Shown here in pieces: positions 53,109-61,432 of a stretch of DNA of 64,000 nucleotides. Origin of the DNA: Sphingomonas telluris (GTDB taxonomy: Bacteria > Pseudomonadota > Alphaproteobacteria > Sphingomonadales > Sphingomonadaceae); the NCBI RefSeq assembly GCF_022568775.1, contig NZ_JAKZHW010000002.1, forward strand, positions 509,501-573,500, written 5' to 3'. A model generated the notes under the pieces. It made no database searches, was not told the DNA's origin, and was given only the letters and a program-made list of their open reading frames with translations. Within the stretch, counting starts at the first letter, position 1, and each line of letters opens with the position of its first letter. Made by a program: the position numbers and the translations under genes.

Positions 53109-53288
53109 TCAGGGCTTGGCATTGGGCGCGGAGCGAGCCAGGAGAGGCTTGGCGGGCATCCAACGGCCTTCCGGTGTCCGCTCGATCGGGATGCCACAAC
53201 CGTCACATAGTGCATCGAACCCTGGATCCCTCGGGATGATCGAGGCGAGCAGGGGTCGATGCATTCCGAATAGGCACCGGAGGCTCAT
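53109..53288 (-). CDS. Small Cys-containing conserved protein
   Basis: 59 residues beginning M-S-L-R-C-L-F-G-M-H-R-P, with L-C-D-G-C-G-I-P-I-E-R later; similar short proteins with R-C-L-F-G-x-H-R-P recur in sphingomonads. The C-x-x-C could bind zinc. An ORF on the opposite strand covers the same bases but has no recognisable features. The start at 53288 is preferred over 53402. Confidence 0.55.
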   Translation of the reverse strand: MSLRCLFGMHRPLLASIIPRDPGFDALCDGCGIPIERTPEGRWMPAKPLLARSAPNAKP

Positions 53289-53416
53289 CCCGTCAAATCT
53301 TGCATGCTGTTCGAACGCCGCCAATCGATTGGCGGCGGGCTCATTGATTTTCGTTCTGAGCGTTACCCCGCGGATACAGTTCGCGACGCTGCAGAGCGCC
53401 AAAAGTCTGCGTTGAG

Positions 53417-53448
53417 GCTAATGACAGCTTTCGACCCAGAGCAGACTG
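53417..53448. repeat. Dispersed palindrome family, copy 11
   Basis: GCTAATGACAGCTTTCGACC continues as CAGAGCAGACTG. It lies in the gap upstream of the HExxH gene. Confidence 0.6.
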
Positions 53449-53582
53449 CTCCCCGGACCGTTCAATTTCCCTAACTGCCAGGATAATGAGGCTATCCGCT
53501 AATCCCCTCTGCCGTCTATTCGGCAACGCACTTGAGCCGACGCGGCGGGGTAGAGTTGCCTGGAAAGTGGTGGGACGGCGAG

Positions 53583-54239
53583 GTGACTGCAACAGATCCG
53601 GCGAAGAGAGTACTCCAGCGCGCACAGCCTGTCGTGGATCAGTTTTACGGCGCGGTGATCGCTTGTGGGCGGACACCGCCGTTCAAACCTCAGGTCCGGG
53701 TGTCGGCCGGCCCAAGCGTTCCCCACTACGATCATGAGCAAGCTGCGGTCGTGCTGTGCCCCTGGGAGTTTCTCTCCCCCGCGCAAAAAGCCGGGATGGA
53801 GGCCTCGGCGAAGGCCGGCACGTTGGGTCTTTCTCCTACCGACCAATACGGCGAGATCTTCAATGAGCTGCTGGTGCCGCACGAGCTTGCCCATTGGTTA
53901 CAGATGGTGGCGTTCAAACCGATCGATCGCTGGACTGCCGAATACGAAGCCAACAGGATCATGGTCGCGTACTGGCGTGAGCACCCAGCCCCTGCGCCCG
54001 CCGCCTCCAGCGAGGACCGCTTCATCAATTTTAGTGCGCACGGACCGGGGTTGACCAGCCCGGTGCCAGCCGAGTTTGAAGATCGTCCCGAGACCTACTT
54101 CAACGTAAACAGCGATGCACTGGAACAGAATCCGCGTGGCTATGCCTGGTACCAAAAAATGATGGTACGCCGTGCGTGTGCCGAGAGGCCGCGGCCCACA
54201 TTTTCCTCGCTTGTAGAGAGCATCTGGCCGAGCGCATGA
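53583..54239 (+). CDS. Putative HExxH zinc metalloprotein
   Basis: The motif P-H-E-L-A-H-W-L-Q around residue 100 is a zincin HExxH site, and W-T-A-E-Y-E-A-N about 20 residues later could supply the third ligand. No signal peptide is visible. The start is uncertain: a TTG at 53532 gives 235 residues, the GTG at 53583 gives 218. No closer family is recognised; function as a peptidase is inferred from the motif. Confidence 0.65.
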   Translation: MTATDPAKRVLQRAQPVVDQFYGAVIACGRTPPFKPQVRVSAGPSVPHYDHEQAAVVLCPWEFLSPAQKAGMEASAKAGTLGLSPTDQYGEIFNELLVPHELAHWLQMVAFKPIDRWTAEYEANRIMVAYWREHPAPAPAASSEDRFINFSAHGPGLTSPVPAEFEDRPETYFNVNSDALEQNPRGYAWYQKMMVRRACAERPRPTFSSLVESIWPSA

Positions 54240-54620
54240 TGGCGACTGATTTGCCGTGCGCAGAGTGCGAATCAGGGCGTATCGAATGTCTGCTTTCGAC
54301 CCAAACCTGCCATTAGCGTCTTAGCAGTCGACAGCCCGCGCCCGAGGGAGGGGGTGCCCAAAAGTCCGGACCCTCTAAGGTGGAGAGCGGGCACGATCCT
54401 CCGTCATAACGCTAATCCAGTTTTTTTCTGTCCTGGGTCCCCAACCACAGTTTGCGGACCAGTACGCGCGCGGGCGCACGCGCGAGGCGCGATAGAAAAA
54501 TATGCAGTTAGCGTTTTCGTCGCGGTCTAGGGCCGCTCTCCGCTTTCAACGCCCGCAAGGTTTCAGGCGCCCCCCTCCACCATCGCCCGCTCGGTGATAA
54601 TACACCGTAGAAAACACCGG
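54240..54620. other. Intergenic stretch with palindrome copy 12 and an alternating CG tract
   Basis: No gene is seen in about 380 bases. Copy 12 of the dispersed family (AATGTCTGCTTTCGACCC...CATTAG) is at 54285-54316. Around 54461-54490 the sequence is an alternating purine/pyrimidine GC-rich run (TACGCGCGCGGGCGCACGCG), which may adopt unusual DNA structure. Confidence 0.5.
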
Positions 54621-54830
54621 CTAGATCAGCGGCCTGATCGCGGCTTTCCGCTCCCCACACTGCCGACACTTCAAGCGCCGCCGCAATGAGTCCAGAGGGC
54701 TAAGCCCGCAGCTCTGGACCGCCTCTACGCCTGTCATCGATCGACCAGCCCCACAGGCCTTGCAGTCGATCCTCAGACCCGCCCCAAAGCGGACCAGATC
54801 CCCTGTCGTCCTGATGTGCTTCGTGGACAC
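54621..54830 (-). CDS. Small zinc-ribbon-like protein (relative of the cassette A protein)
   Basis: From the GTG at 54830 the protein begins V-S-T-K-H-I-R-T-T-G-D-L-V-R-F, matching the start of the 39563 protein, then C-K-A-C and C-R-Q-C. 69 residues. The upstream part of the open frame is not conserved. It is not accompanied by the other cassette genes here. Confidence 0.6.
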   Translation of the reverse strand: MSTKHIRTTGDLVRFGAGLRIDCKACGAGRSMTGVEAVQSCGLSPLDSLRRRLKCRQCGERKAAIRPLI

Positions 54831-54934
54831 GGAAACGGCCCGTAGCGCCGCAAGAACAGGACGGGAACAGATTCTTGAAAATGACGGGTCCGGAACACAC
54901 ATACTGAGTGACGAAACCACGTGTTTCGCAGGAT

Positions 54935-54965
54935 GCCGCAGGGATCGAACCCTGTGGCTTTTTTT
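54935..54965 (+). terminator. Intrinsic terminator or attenuator before the phage-like trio
   Basis: GCCGCAGGG and CCCTGTGGC form a 9-bp stem (one G-T pair) with a 6-base loop ATCGAA, followed by seven T on the plus strand. It lies 20 bases before the first gene of the trio. With no plus-strand gene just upstream, it may attenuate a leader transcript or end read-through. Confidence 0.7.
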
Positions 54966-54985
54966 GTGTCTGCGAGGGGGTGCAG

Positions 54986-55297
54986 ATGAGGGAAGCCACG
55001 AGCGCTTCAGAGGCAACGGTAAAGGCCCTGCTGGCGCAGGGGAACAAGCCGCTTGGCCACGTCCGGCTGCGCTCCCAGGACTACGTGCAAGCCGCCCTGT
55101 TCGAGCTGGCGGATACGATTAGCTGGAGCCTTGGCGTCCCTGTCGTGGCCGTCACTGCGATCATGGACACGATGCCGGCGGACTTCCTGCCGCTGCTGGA
55201 TGACTTTGAGGGGTGGTGGACCATTGCTGAGGCTGTCGCTGAACAGCTTGGCCATTCGGACCACAGCTATCCGGTCCTGTTGGATAGGCGTCACTGA
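54986..55297 (+). CDS. Hypothetical 103-residue protein, phage-like context
   Basis: The ATG at 54986 after GAGGGGG is chosen; the longer frame from 54908 would run through the terminator hairpin. The protein is mixed helical with a hydrophobic centre (L-G-V-P-V-V-A-V-T-A-I-M-D). No family recognised. It begins a three-gene operon ending with a discoidin-domain protein, an order reminiscent of tail-fibre regions of prophages. Confidence 0.6.
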   Translation: MREATSASEATVKALLAQGNKPLGHVRLRSQDYVQAALFELADTISWSLGVPVVAVTAIMDTMPADFLPLLDDFEGWWTIAEAVAEQLGHSDHSYPVLLDRRH

Positions 55298-55310
55298 AGG
55301 AGCAAATTGA

Positions 55311-55451
55311 ATGACGCAGCAGACGATCAGCCTGATTGCAGCACCGAAGGCGGGCGCCGGAGCACACAGTATCGTTGCGGGCTCAGGGGATACCCTGAAT
55401 AGCCGCGTCTCGGATCTCACTCTCGCCCGTCAGTCCGGGGAGGTGGCCTGA
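55311..55451 (+). CDS. 46-residue protein between phage-like genes
   Basis: AAGGAG eight bases before the ATG makes this a convincing short gene. Sequence starts M-T-Q-Q-T-I-S-L-I-A-A-P and ends R-Q-S-G-E-V-A. Its stop overlaps the next ATG (TGATG), so it is cotranslated with the discoidin-domain protein. Not recognised. Confidence 0.65.
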   Translation: MTQQTISLIAAPKAGAGAHSIVAGSGDTLNSRVSDLTLARQSGEVA

Positions 55452-56347
55452 TGGCGGCACACCGCTACTGGAAACTCACGATAAGCGCGGTCAACGGTGA
55501 TGCTAACGGCTACTGTGCAATCGCTGCGCTATTGGCTGCGGAAAGCAAAGGCGGGCCTGATTGCCTTCAGGGCATAACGGTTACTGTTTCATCGACCGCA
55601 TTCAGTTCGCCTGGAACGAACGTAAACGACGGCTCGCGAAGCACGTTTTGGCATTCCAACTCAACGCCAACCCCGCACACAGTCGTGTTCGACTTCGGCG
55701 CCACGGCTGGAAACTGGAAAGATCTTCTCGAGCTTCGGATCGTCAATCGAAACACTCAGAACGCGACGGCTCCGAAGAACTTTACCTGGGCATGGAGTGA
55801 TGACGACTCCAGCTACACACCCGTCATCACCCAGACTAATCAGACGACCTGGAGCCCGCCCCTCGCCAATGTCTACTGGGCGACGGGATGCCCGGAGGGC
55901 ACCGGCTATCTATTTCACCGAATGACCATCACGCAGTCGGCAACGGCGGGAAGCCAACTGTCCGCGACTGAAATGGAGTTGCGCGAAACGGCCGGCGGCG
56001 CCGACTATACGAGCAGCACGGCAATGACCATCTTCGCGACTGCGGGAAATGTGAGCGCCGCCAACCTGTTCGACAACAACACGGGCACTGCTTGGACTGC
56101 AAGCGCCGTCGCTCCTCAAGCCATCACAATAGAACTGCCTCAGGCGAAAGCGTGCGCTCAGATGACCTTGCGCGCCGCGGGTACAGTCGGACAGACACCG
56201 AGCGATTTTACCATTGATGGCAGCAAGGACCGCTCCAGCTGGACGAATGAGATCACGGTCACTGGGCAGACAGGCTGGAGCTCGGGCGAGACGAAGACAT
56301 TCGGGGCGGCCATTACGAGCTCTCGGCGCCGCATGATTTTTTCCTAG
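55451..56347 (+). CDS. Tandem discoidin (F5/8 type C)-like domain protein
   Basis: 298 residues. Residues about 5-150 and 160-290 each resemble a carbohydrate-binding discoidin fold: D-G-S-R-S-T-F-W-H-S in the first and L-F-D-N-N-T-G-T-A-W-T-A in the second, both with a following hydrophobic strand. Such proteins occur as tail-fibre or receptor-binding parts of alphaproteobacterial prophages. No tail structural genes are near, so this is either a remnant or a recruited surface protein without a signal peptide. Confidence 0.7.
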   Translation: MAAHRYWKLTISAVNGDANGYCAIAALLAAESKGGPDCLQGITVTVSSTAFSSPGTNVNDGSRSTFWHSNSTPTPHTVVFDFGATAGNWKDLLELRIVNRNTQNATAPKNFTWAWSDDDSSYTPVITQTNQTTWSPPLANVYWATGCPEGTGYLFHRMTITQSATAGSQLSATEMELRETAGGADYTSSTAMTIFATAGNVSAANLFDNNTGTAWTASAVAPQAITIELPQAKACAQMTLRAAGTVGQTPSDFTIDGSKDRSSWTNEITVTGQTGWSSGETKTFGAAITSSRRRMIFS

Positions 56348-56467
56348 TCGCGAATCTTACGCGGCATATCTGATGATGAAGCGTGATCAAGAAGAAAGCC
56401 GCAAGGAGTAGTGCTTCTCGTTGGCTAGAACTTGCGGCATTATCCTTGCAACGCAGGGGGATGCACC

Positions 56468-57190
56468 ATGGACAGCGTACCCGATGATCGAACAGATGAA
56501 CTGGGAGTGCGAAAGTTCGTCATACCGATAGTCGCGGTATTAGTGTTCGGGTTGACGGTCGTCGTGGGTTTGTTCCTGACGCGGCCTGCCACGGCGCCCT
56601 CGCGCGATTTGCCGTCTGTTGCGGTTGCTGAGGTCGACGAATCTCAAAAGGGTGAGACGGTCCAGATTCCCTCGCTCGGCCTCAGCGTCTTCCGACCAGC
56701 GGACTGGGTTACAGTTACTGCCGACCAAAACAGCCGAAACATTCGCAGCGTGCAAATGGACGATCCCGAATTTCAGGAGATGGCGGCTCGCTATGCCAAT
56801 GCTCCCGTATTCGCCATCGCCAAATATCCGGAGCCGTACGCGGACCTGAATCCGAGCTTTAAGATAAATGTTCGACCGTTGGGCGGGCTTGCCAGGCTTG
56901 CGCCCGAGGACATTCTCACAGCTGCTCTTCCGACGTTCAGCAGGGCCTTCAGAGACGCACAAATCTTGGAAGGCCCGCGATCAGCTCAGGTTTCGGGACG
57001 TAAGGCGGCCTATGCCAAGCTGGCCTACACTCTAAGAGCCAACGATTTGGCCGTACCAACCATTTCAGAGATTTGGGTTGTTCCCAAAGGCTCAATCTTC
57101 TTTCTGATCGGCGCTGGGACTCGCGCTGACGAGAAGAACGGTACGAGGGCCGAGATTCGGCAAATTATGGATAGGCTGCGAATAGAGTAG
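56468..57190 (+). CDS. Membrane-anchored protein of unknown function
   Basis: 240 residues from the ATG after CAGGGGG. One membrane helix lies near 20-42 (F-V-I-P-I-V-A-V-L-V-F-G-L). The outer part is a compact alpha/beta domain with L-G-L-S-V-F-R-P-A-D-W and S-E-I-W-V-V-P-K-G, similar in layout to PsbP-like proteins. Substrate or partner unknown. Confidence 0.65.
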   Translation: MDSVPDDRTDELGVRKFVIPIVAVLVFGLTVVVGLFLTRPATAPSRDLPSVAVAEVDESQKGETVQIPSLGLSVFRPADWVTVTADQNSRNIRSVQMDDPEFQEMAARYANAPVFAIAKYPEPYADLNPSFKINVRPLGGLARLAPEDILTAALPTFSRAFRDAQILEGPRSAQVSGRKAAYAKLAYTLRANDLAVPTISEIWVVPKGSIFFLIGAGTRADEKNGTRAEIRQIMDRLRIE

Positions 57191-57298
57191 AAATGTCCCG
57201 ATCCAACATGCTCGGTCTCTGCAAAGGGGACGTAGCCGTCCACTAGTCGCTGTTACTGTTGCGTGTTACTGACTTTCAGACACACGAAGGGTGGGCCG

Positions 57299-58495
57299 GT
57301 GGAGCAAAAACTTGCGGGACGACCGACCGTCAGGTCTCCTGCTATCATCGTAATCGCTGCAACTATAGCTGTCGCATATTCGATCCCCCTCGGCTTCCAG
57401 CATCTCGATCTGCACAAGTTCTTGCTTCCTTGGTATCGGCACATTGAGCAGACGGGACAGATCGCTGCGTTCGCAGCACCATTCGGTAATTACACTCCGC
57501 CATATCTTTACCTCCTGAGTTTAGCGACGTTGATTCCTGTCGATCCGCTTTATGCGATCAAAGGAATTTCCGTATTCGGCGCCCTCCTCCTTTCGGCCTC
57601 CGTCTACTACTTGCTCTCAGGGATACCCCGGCGAGACGAAGCGGCGATTTCCGTTTTGCTGCTACCAACGGTCGTCTTCAACGCCGCTGTCCTTGGGCAG
57701 GCAGATGCCTTTTGGACCGCCAGCGCCGTGATGTCTGTGGCTGCGGCTTTAAGGGGCCGGCTGTTGGCAATGGTTGCATGGGCTGGGCTATCGTTCGCGC
57801 TGAAGGCCCAAGCAGCATTTCTCGCGCCCTTTGTTATCGCCGTCCTCGTATCTCGCAGAGCGCCGCTCAGATATTGGCTGGTCCCGACCCTGGTGTATGC
57901 AATGGCCATGTTCCCAGCATGGCTCGCTGGTTGGCCAGCTCAAGATCTGGCCACTGTCTATGTGCGGCAGATGGCATGGCAACCGGATAGCGGAGCGCGC
58001 TTTGTGAGCAACGCGGCGAACTGGTGGACAGTCGCTTGGTGGCTCGACGTTGTCCCACCGCTTTGGGTTGGCGGGGTTCTCGGTGTTGGGGGGGTGACCG
58101 CTTACGTCTATGCGTTTCGTCGGATTGAGCGCCGCCAAATGCTGGCGGCCGCCGCTTTCAGTGCGGCTCTGCTGCCTTGGTTGCTGCCCCTAATGCATGA
58201 GCGCTTTCACATCCTGGCGGATGTGCTGGCGTTCGCCCTCGCGTGGGCCTTGCGAACGAGACTAGCAGTTGCGGCTGCGGTGGCGATGCAAACTGGATCG
58301 GCCTTGGCCGTGGTTGGATATACCGCGTATTATTCGATCGGCATGGCCACTGTTGGCTGTGCATTCGTGATTTTGGCGCTGGCTGCCCTCGCGCGGTTGA
58401 GTGAGCTCCAACCGGGCCCAAATGGCGCTCACGAAACTGAGCTTGCAGGGCGGAGGTGCGCGGACAGCAGTCTGGCGAAGGCCGGTGTCTCGTAA
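57299..58495 (+). CDS. Polytopic membrane glycosyltransferase-like protein (GT87/DUF2029 type)
   Basis: About 398 residues with roughly nine to ten hydrophobic helices. After the first helix comes an acidic loop Q-H-L-D-L-H-K, and later L-G-Q-A-D-A-F-W and M-H-E-R-F-H, motifs seen in lipid-linked mannosyltransferases (GT-C fold). It would use a polyprenyl-phosphate sugar on the periplasmic side. The GTG at 57299 behind GAAGGGTG is preferred over 57263. Confidence 0.72.
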   Translation: MEQKLAGRPTVRSPAIIVIAATIAVAYSIPLGFQHLDLHKFLLPWYRHIEQTGQIAAFAAPFGNYTPPYLYLLSLATLIPVDPLYAIKGISVFGALLLSASVYYLLSGIPRRDEAAISVLLLPTVVFNAAVLGQADAFWTASAVMSVAAALRGRLLAMVAWAGLSFALKAQAAFLAPFVIAVLVSRRAPLRYWLVPTLVYAMAMFPAWLAGWPAQDLATVYVRQMAWQPDSGARFVSNAANWWTVAWWLDVVPPLWVGGVLGVGGVTAYVYAFRRIERRQMLAAAAFSAALLPWLLPLMHERFHILADVLAFALAWALRTRLAVAAAVAMQTGSALAVVGYTAYYSIGMATVGCAFVILALAALARLSELQPGPNGAHETELAGRRCADSSLAKAGVS

Positions 58496-58583
58496 TGGCT
58501 TAAAGCAACGGACGGGAGTGTTGGCCGGGTTGTTAAACTCGTGATATTGACCACTCTGCTCTTGGCGAGGGGCGGCCCGCATA

Positions 58584-59504
58584 ATGAATTATCTGATTAA
58601 CCTAGGCCTCGGCGCCAGCTTGGCTCTGTTCTTACTGAGCCTCTGCGTCGCGATCGAGTACGTGTCCCCGCGAGGCCGCTACACGTTGCGCCAGCGTATT
58701 CCGGGTACTCTCATGCAGGTGGTCGGGAGTACGCTACTAATCTCGCTCATCATCCCGCTCCATATGCTTTGGGACGGACTTGGGATTGGCCCCGTCGTAA
58801 CGGTACCGCTTTGGTCGTGGCTCTCGCCCTTGGGCGTGGCCGGCTACGCGTTGCAAGTTCTGGTAGCCCTCGCGCTGCTAGACTTCCTGCGTTACTGGCG
58901 ACACCGGGCGGAGCATGAGTGGTTTTGGCCCATTCATGCCGTCCACCACGCGCCGCGAGAACTCCATGCAGCTAATTCTATAGGCCACCCCCTCCAAGCC
59001 ATTCCCGAGTTCTTTTTCGTTGCAGTGCCTCTGAGTTTTGTCGCGTTCGACGGACCCGGGACGCCAATCGCCGTCAATCTCGTCTCCAGCCTGCTCACGG
59101 TCTATATTCATACTGCGTCGGACTTCCATTTTGGGCCCCTACGTGCGGCCGTCGTGGACAATCGCTTCCACCGCATCCACCATTCGGTGGAGGCGCATCA
59201 CATCGACAAGAATTACGGCATCTGCTTCAGTTTGTGGGATCGTATTTTTGGAACTGCCTATTGGCCAAGACCAAATGAGTGGCCAGAGGTTGGAATCGAA
59301 GATGCGCCGCCAGCGACCGTGCGAGACTTTCTTCTTTACCCACTGCCGCACAAGCGTCCGGATCTGATCGATGACTATGCGTTGTCGATACCTTCTACTC
59401 GCGAGGCTCGGGAGCCCTCTCTAGCAGTGCTAAGCTCTTCCTTAATCGGCGAAAGCGACCACGCCGCTACTGGCAGCGATGGGCCGACAACTGCCATTAG
59501 TTGA
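58584..59504 (+). CDS. Fatty acid hydroxylase/sterol desaturase family protein
   Basis: A di-iron membrane oxygenase. The three His clusters are visible: H-R-A-E-H near residue 110, H-A-V-H-H about 12 residues later, and F-H-R-I-H-H near residue 195, between hydrophobic helices. It hydroxylates or desaturates a lipid; in sphingomonads a sphingolipid or carotenoid-like substrate is possible, but this is inference. 306 residues. Confidence 0.88.
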   Translation: MNYLINLGLGASLALFLLSLCVAIEYVSPRGRYTLRQRIPGTLMQVVGSTLLISLIIPLHMLWDGLGIGPVVTVPLWSWLSPLGVAGYALQVLVALALLDFLRYWRHRAEHEWFWPIHAVHHAPRELHAANSIGHPLQAIPEFFFVAVPLSFVAFDGPGTPIAVNLVSSLLTVYIHTASDFHFGPLRAAVVDNRFHRIHHSVEAHHIDKNYGICFSLWDRIFGTAYWPRPNEWPEVGIEDAPPATVRDFLLYPLPHKRPDLIDDYALSIPSTREAREPSLAVLSSSLIGESDHAATGSDGPTTAIS

Positions 59505-59530
59505 TAGCCGCACGGGCAGCTATGGCGGGT

Positions 59531-59560
59531 CACCGACCGGGGACTCACCGACCGGGGACT
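59531..59560. repeat. 15-bp tandem duplication at the acyltransferase stop
   Basis: CACCGACCGGGGACT occurs twice back to back. The stop codon of the convergent acyltransferase gene spans the junction of the copies. Confidence 0.8.
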
Positions 59561-60543
59561 ATCAGTCGGTTATCATCCTCTCGGCCTAGCGCCTTAACCT
59601 TGCGGCTCCACGCCTCGACTGTCTGCCACGAGAGCTCGGCAAGCGCTGCTGAGGCTGCGAACGTTAGCGCGAACGTGGGCAAAAGCGTCATGTGTTCGCG
59701 AAGCGCCTCCGCAACGGGGGCGTGCCAGAGATAGACCGCGTACGATCGTTTCCCCAGCCACACTAGAATCGGGTGACGGAGGAACGGAAGGCTCGCAGCT
59801 GAGCCTATGAGAACGGCACTTGAAACTTCGGCAACGGGGATGACCAGGAACGCGTAGGGGAACCACGCCACCAGAACGAGGGCGGCTAGCACCCCAAGCG
59901 ACACGATGCCCGCCCAGCGACCAAAGCGAAGCCCGCTAAGGTATAGCGCGGCTCCGAGGATCAACCCGGTCGCGTGCGTGTCAAAGCGAACATAGGACTG
60001 AATAAAGTCGGTGGCGTAGGTGGTCCGCCACAGCGTGCCCATAACGTAGGCACAGGCAAGCCACACTAGCGGAGTCTTGGCCCGTAGCATGAACGGAAGC
60101 GCTAGGGGCCAGAGGAGATAAAACTGCTCCTCGATCGCTAGTGACCATGTGTGCCCGAGATAGTGCGGCACCCGCCAGAAGGCGATTGCGTAGTCACTGA
60201 GATACAGAGCCGTAATCAGCGCATCCCTGCCATGCGGATAGTTTGGCCAGACGAGCGGCGCGATTGCCAAGTAGGCCGCCAACATAAGTAACAGGGGCGG
60301 CATGAGCCGCAGGAAGCGCCGCCAATAAAAGCGCCGAAAGTTGAGGCATCCTGCGTCCCGCCAGTCGCTAGCCAAGATCCCCGTTATCAGGAACGCTGAA
60401 AGGACAAAGAATAGGTCAACTCCGACGAACCCGCCGGAGAACGGGCCGCCAAGTTCGCTGTGCATTAGGACAACCGCTGTGACAGCAATTGCCCGCAATC
60501 CGTTCAGCTCTGGGCGATAGCCCAACGCGACCCCCCCTATCAC
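59545..60543 (-). CDS. Acyltransferase family 3 membrane protein (OafA/YrhL-like)
   Basis: 332 residues with about ten membrane helices. The N-terminus has Y-R-P-E-L-N-G-L-R-A-I-A-V and F-F-V-L-S-A-F-L-I-T, followed by R-R-F-L-R-L-M-P-P and H-T-W-S-L-A-I-E-E-Q-F-Y, the standard family motifs. These enzymes O-acylate sugars of surface polysaccharides. It may decorate the capsule or another glycan; no genetic link to the capsule locus is seen. Confidence 0.9.
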   Translation of the reverse strand: MIGGVALGYRPELNGLRAIAVTAVVLMHSELGGPFSGGFVGVDLFFVLSAFLITGILASDWRDAGCLNFRRFYWRRFLRLMPPLLLMLAAYLAIAPLVWPNYPHGRDALITALYLSDYAIAFWRVPHYLGHTWSLAIEEQFYLLWPLALPFMLRAKTPLVWLACAYVMGTLWRTTYATDFIQSYVRFDTHATGLILGAALYLSGLRFGRWAGIVSLGVLAALVLVAWFPYAFLVIPVAEVSSAVLIGSAASLPFLRHPILVWLGKRSYAVYLWHAPVAEALREHMTLLPTFALTFAASAALAELSWQTVEAWSRKVKALGREDDNRLIVPGR

Positions 60544-60579
60544 CGAGCGCCAGCAAGCTAACGCAGATCAAGCGCGAGG

Positions 60580-60695
60580 GCTATTGTTCCAATTGTCGTG
60601 GCGGGACGGCCTCTCATATCGGTCGGCGACGTGCCAAGTGTTCGCTGTGTAGCGCGGGAAGCGGGGCTGACTGTCCTGTCGCCCCCGGCCCCTAG
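60580..60695 (+). pseudogene. Decayed zinc-ribbon gene (cassette B)
   Basis: The stretch encoding C-S-N-C and K-C-S-L-C, then G-S-G, aligns at DNA level with the 3' half of the cassette A zinc-ribbon gene (shared GTGTTCGCTGTGT and CTGTCCTGTCGCCCCCGG). The first half, with the S-T-K-H start, is not recognisable, and no start codon with a ribosome site is seen. It is convergent with the Excalibur gene as in cassette A. Confidence 0.5.
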
Positions 60696-60705
60696 GAACT
60701 GAGCG

Positions 60706-60990
60706 TTAGCGATTGCCTGGCAGCGGCTCGCAGGCGCGGCCGTCGCCATCGGCATCCAAGTCATCGCTCCATCGCGGATGGCCGCGGAAGATTGGCGTAG
60801 GCCCTGCCGCTCGTGCCGCCGCGCAGTTGCGAAAGGGGGCAGTGCCCGGAGTTATCGTGCCGCCCCTTATGAAGTGCACGGCCGCCAAGCCGAGGAGCAC
60901 GGCCAGAATGCCGAACCCCTTCATCTGGCGATAACTGCGGTAGGGATTCCGGTATCGGCGCCGAGGCGGCCAAGAACTCCGCTTGCTCAC
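60706..60990 (-). CDS. Excalibur calcium-binding domain membrane protein (cassette B)
   Basis: 94 residues, starting at a GTG behind AGGAGA. Basic start M-S-K-R-S-S-W-P-P-R-R-R, one membrane helix, then the domain with F-R-N-C and D-A-D-G-D-G-R-A-C-E. It has two more residues than the cassette A copy in the calcium loop (D-L-D-A-D-G-D-G), which gives the fuller Excalibur consensus. Probably anchored with the domain outside the cytoplasmic membrane. Confidence 0.85.
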   Translation of the reverse strand: MSKRSSWPPRRRYRNPYRSYRQMKGFGILAVLLGLAAVHFIRGGTITPGTAPFRNCAAARAAGPTPIFRGHPRWSDDLDADGDGRACEPLPGNR

Positions 60991-61074
60991 AAGTTCTCCT
61001 GTAGAAGGGGGTCGTCCTTCACCCCGGCAAAAGGCCGAACGCGTACAGGATCAAGTACAGCCATAAGAGCGCTC

Positions 61075-61428
61075 TCAAGGCAGGAACTCACGCCTGAATG
61101 CTTCGGCATCATCCTCGCGTTCGAAACCGATCACCGTGGCACGCGCCTTCGTGTCGAACAGCACGAAGGAACACGCGTTCTTGCATATCCAGGCAGCTAT
61201 GCGGTGCTCGCCTTGCTTCTCGTTGAAGCCGGCAATCAGACGCCGGTTGGCGCAGCACTCGCGGTAAATGCCTTCCAGGCGTTCATGGCCGGTGCCCGTA
61301 ACTTTGAAGTCGATCGTTTCGATGCAGTCGGGATAGTCTAGGCCGTGATCTTCACAATCCCAGCGTCCAGGGCCGCACTCAACGACCTTGATGCGCGTCT
61401 TTGGTTTGGCTGGTCCCCAACGCGGCAT
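61075..61428 (-). CDS. Cys-rich small protein, intact (cassette B)
   Basis: 117 residues. Cysteines in V-E-C-G-P-G-R-W-D-C, Y-P-D-C, R-E-C-C-A-N-R and C-K-N-A-C suggest metal binding. The C-terminal 35 residues (V-L-F-D-T-K-A-R-A-T-V-I-G-F-E-R-E) are missing from the cassette A copy. No known family; its constant position after SRAP suggests a shared process. Confidence 0.65.
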   Translation of the reverse strand: MPRWGPAKPKTRIKVVECGPGRWDCEDHGLDYPDCIETIDFKVTGTGHERLEGIYRECCANRRLIAGFNEKQGEHRIAAWICKNACSFVLFDTKARATVIGFEREDDAEAFRREFLP

Positions 61429-61432
61429 TTGC

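Noticed and set aside
53092..53415. Plus-strand 107-codon open frame
   Set aside because: The opposite strand encodes a conserved-looking small Cys protein with R-C-L-F-G-x-H-R-P; the plus frame has no features.
54935..54958. Possible tRNA 3' end (sequence like a T arm)
   Set aside because: The stem-loop has a 6-base loop and the 5-bp T stem cannot form around a 7-base loop; no acceptor stem or CCA is near. It fits an intrinsic terminator with seven T better.
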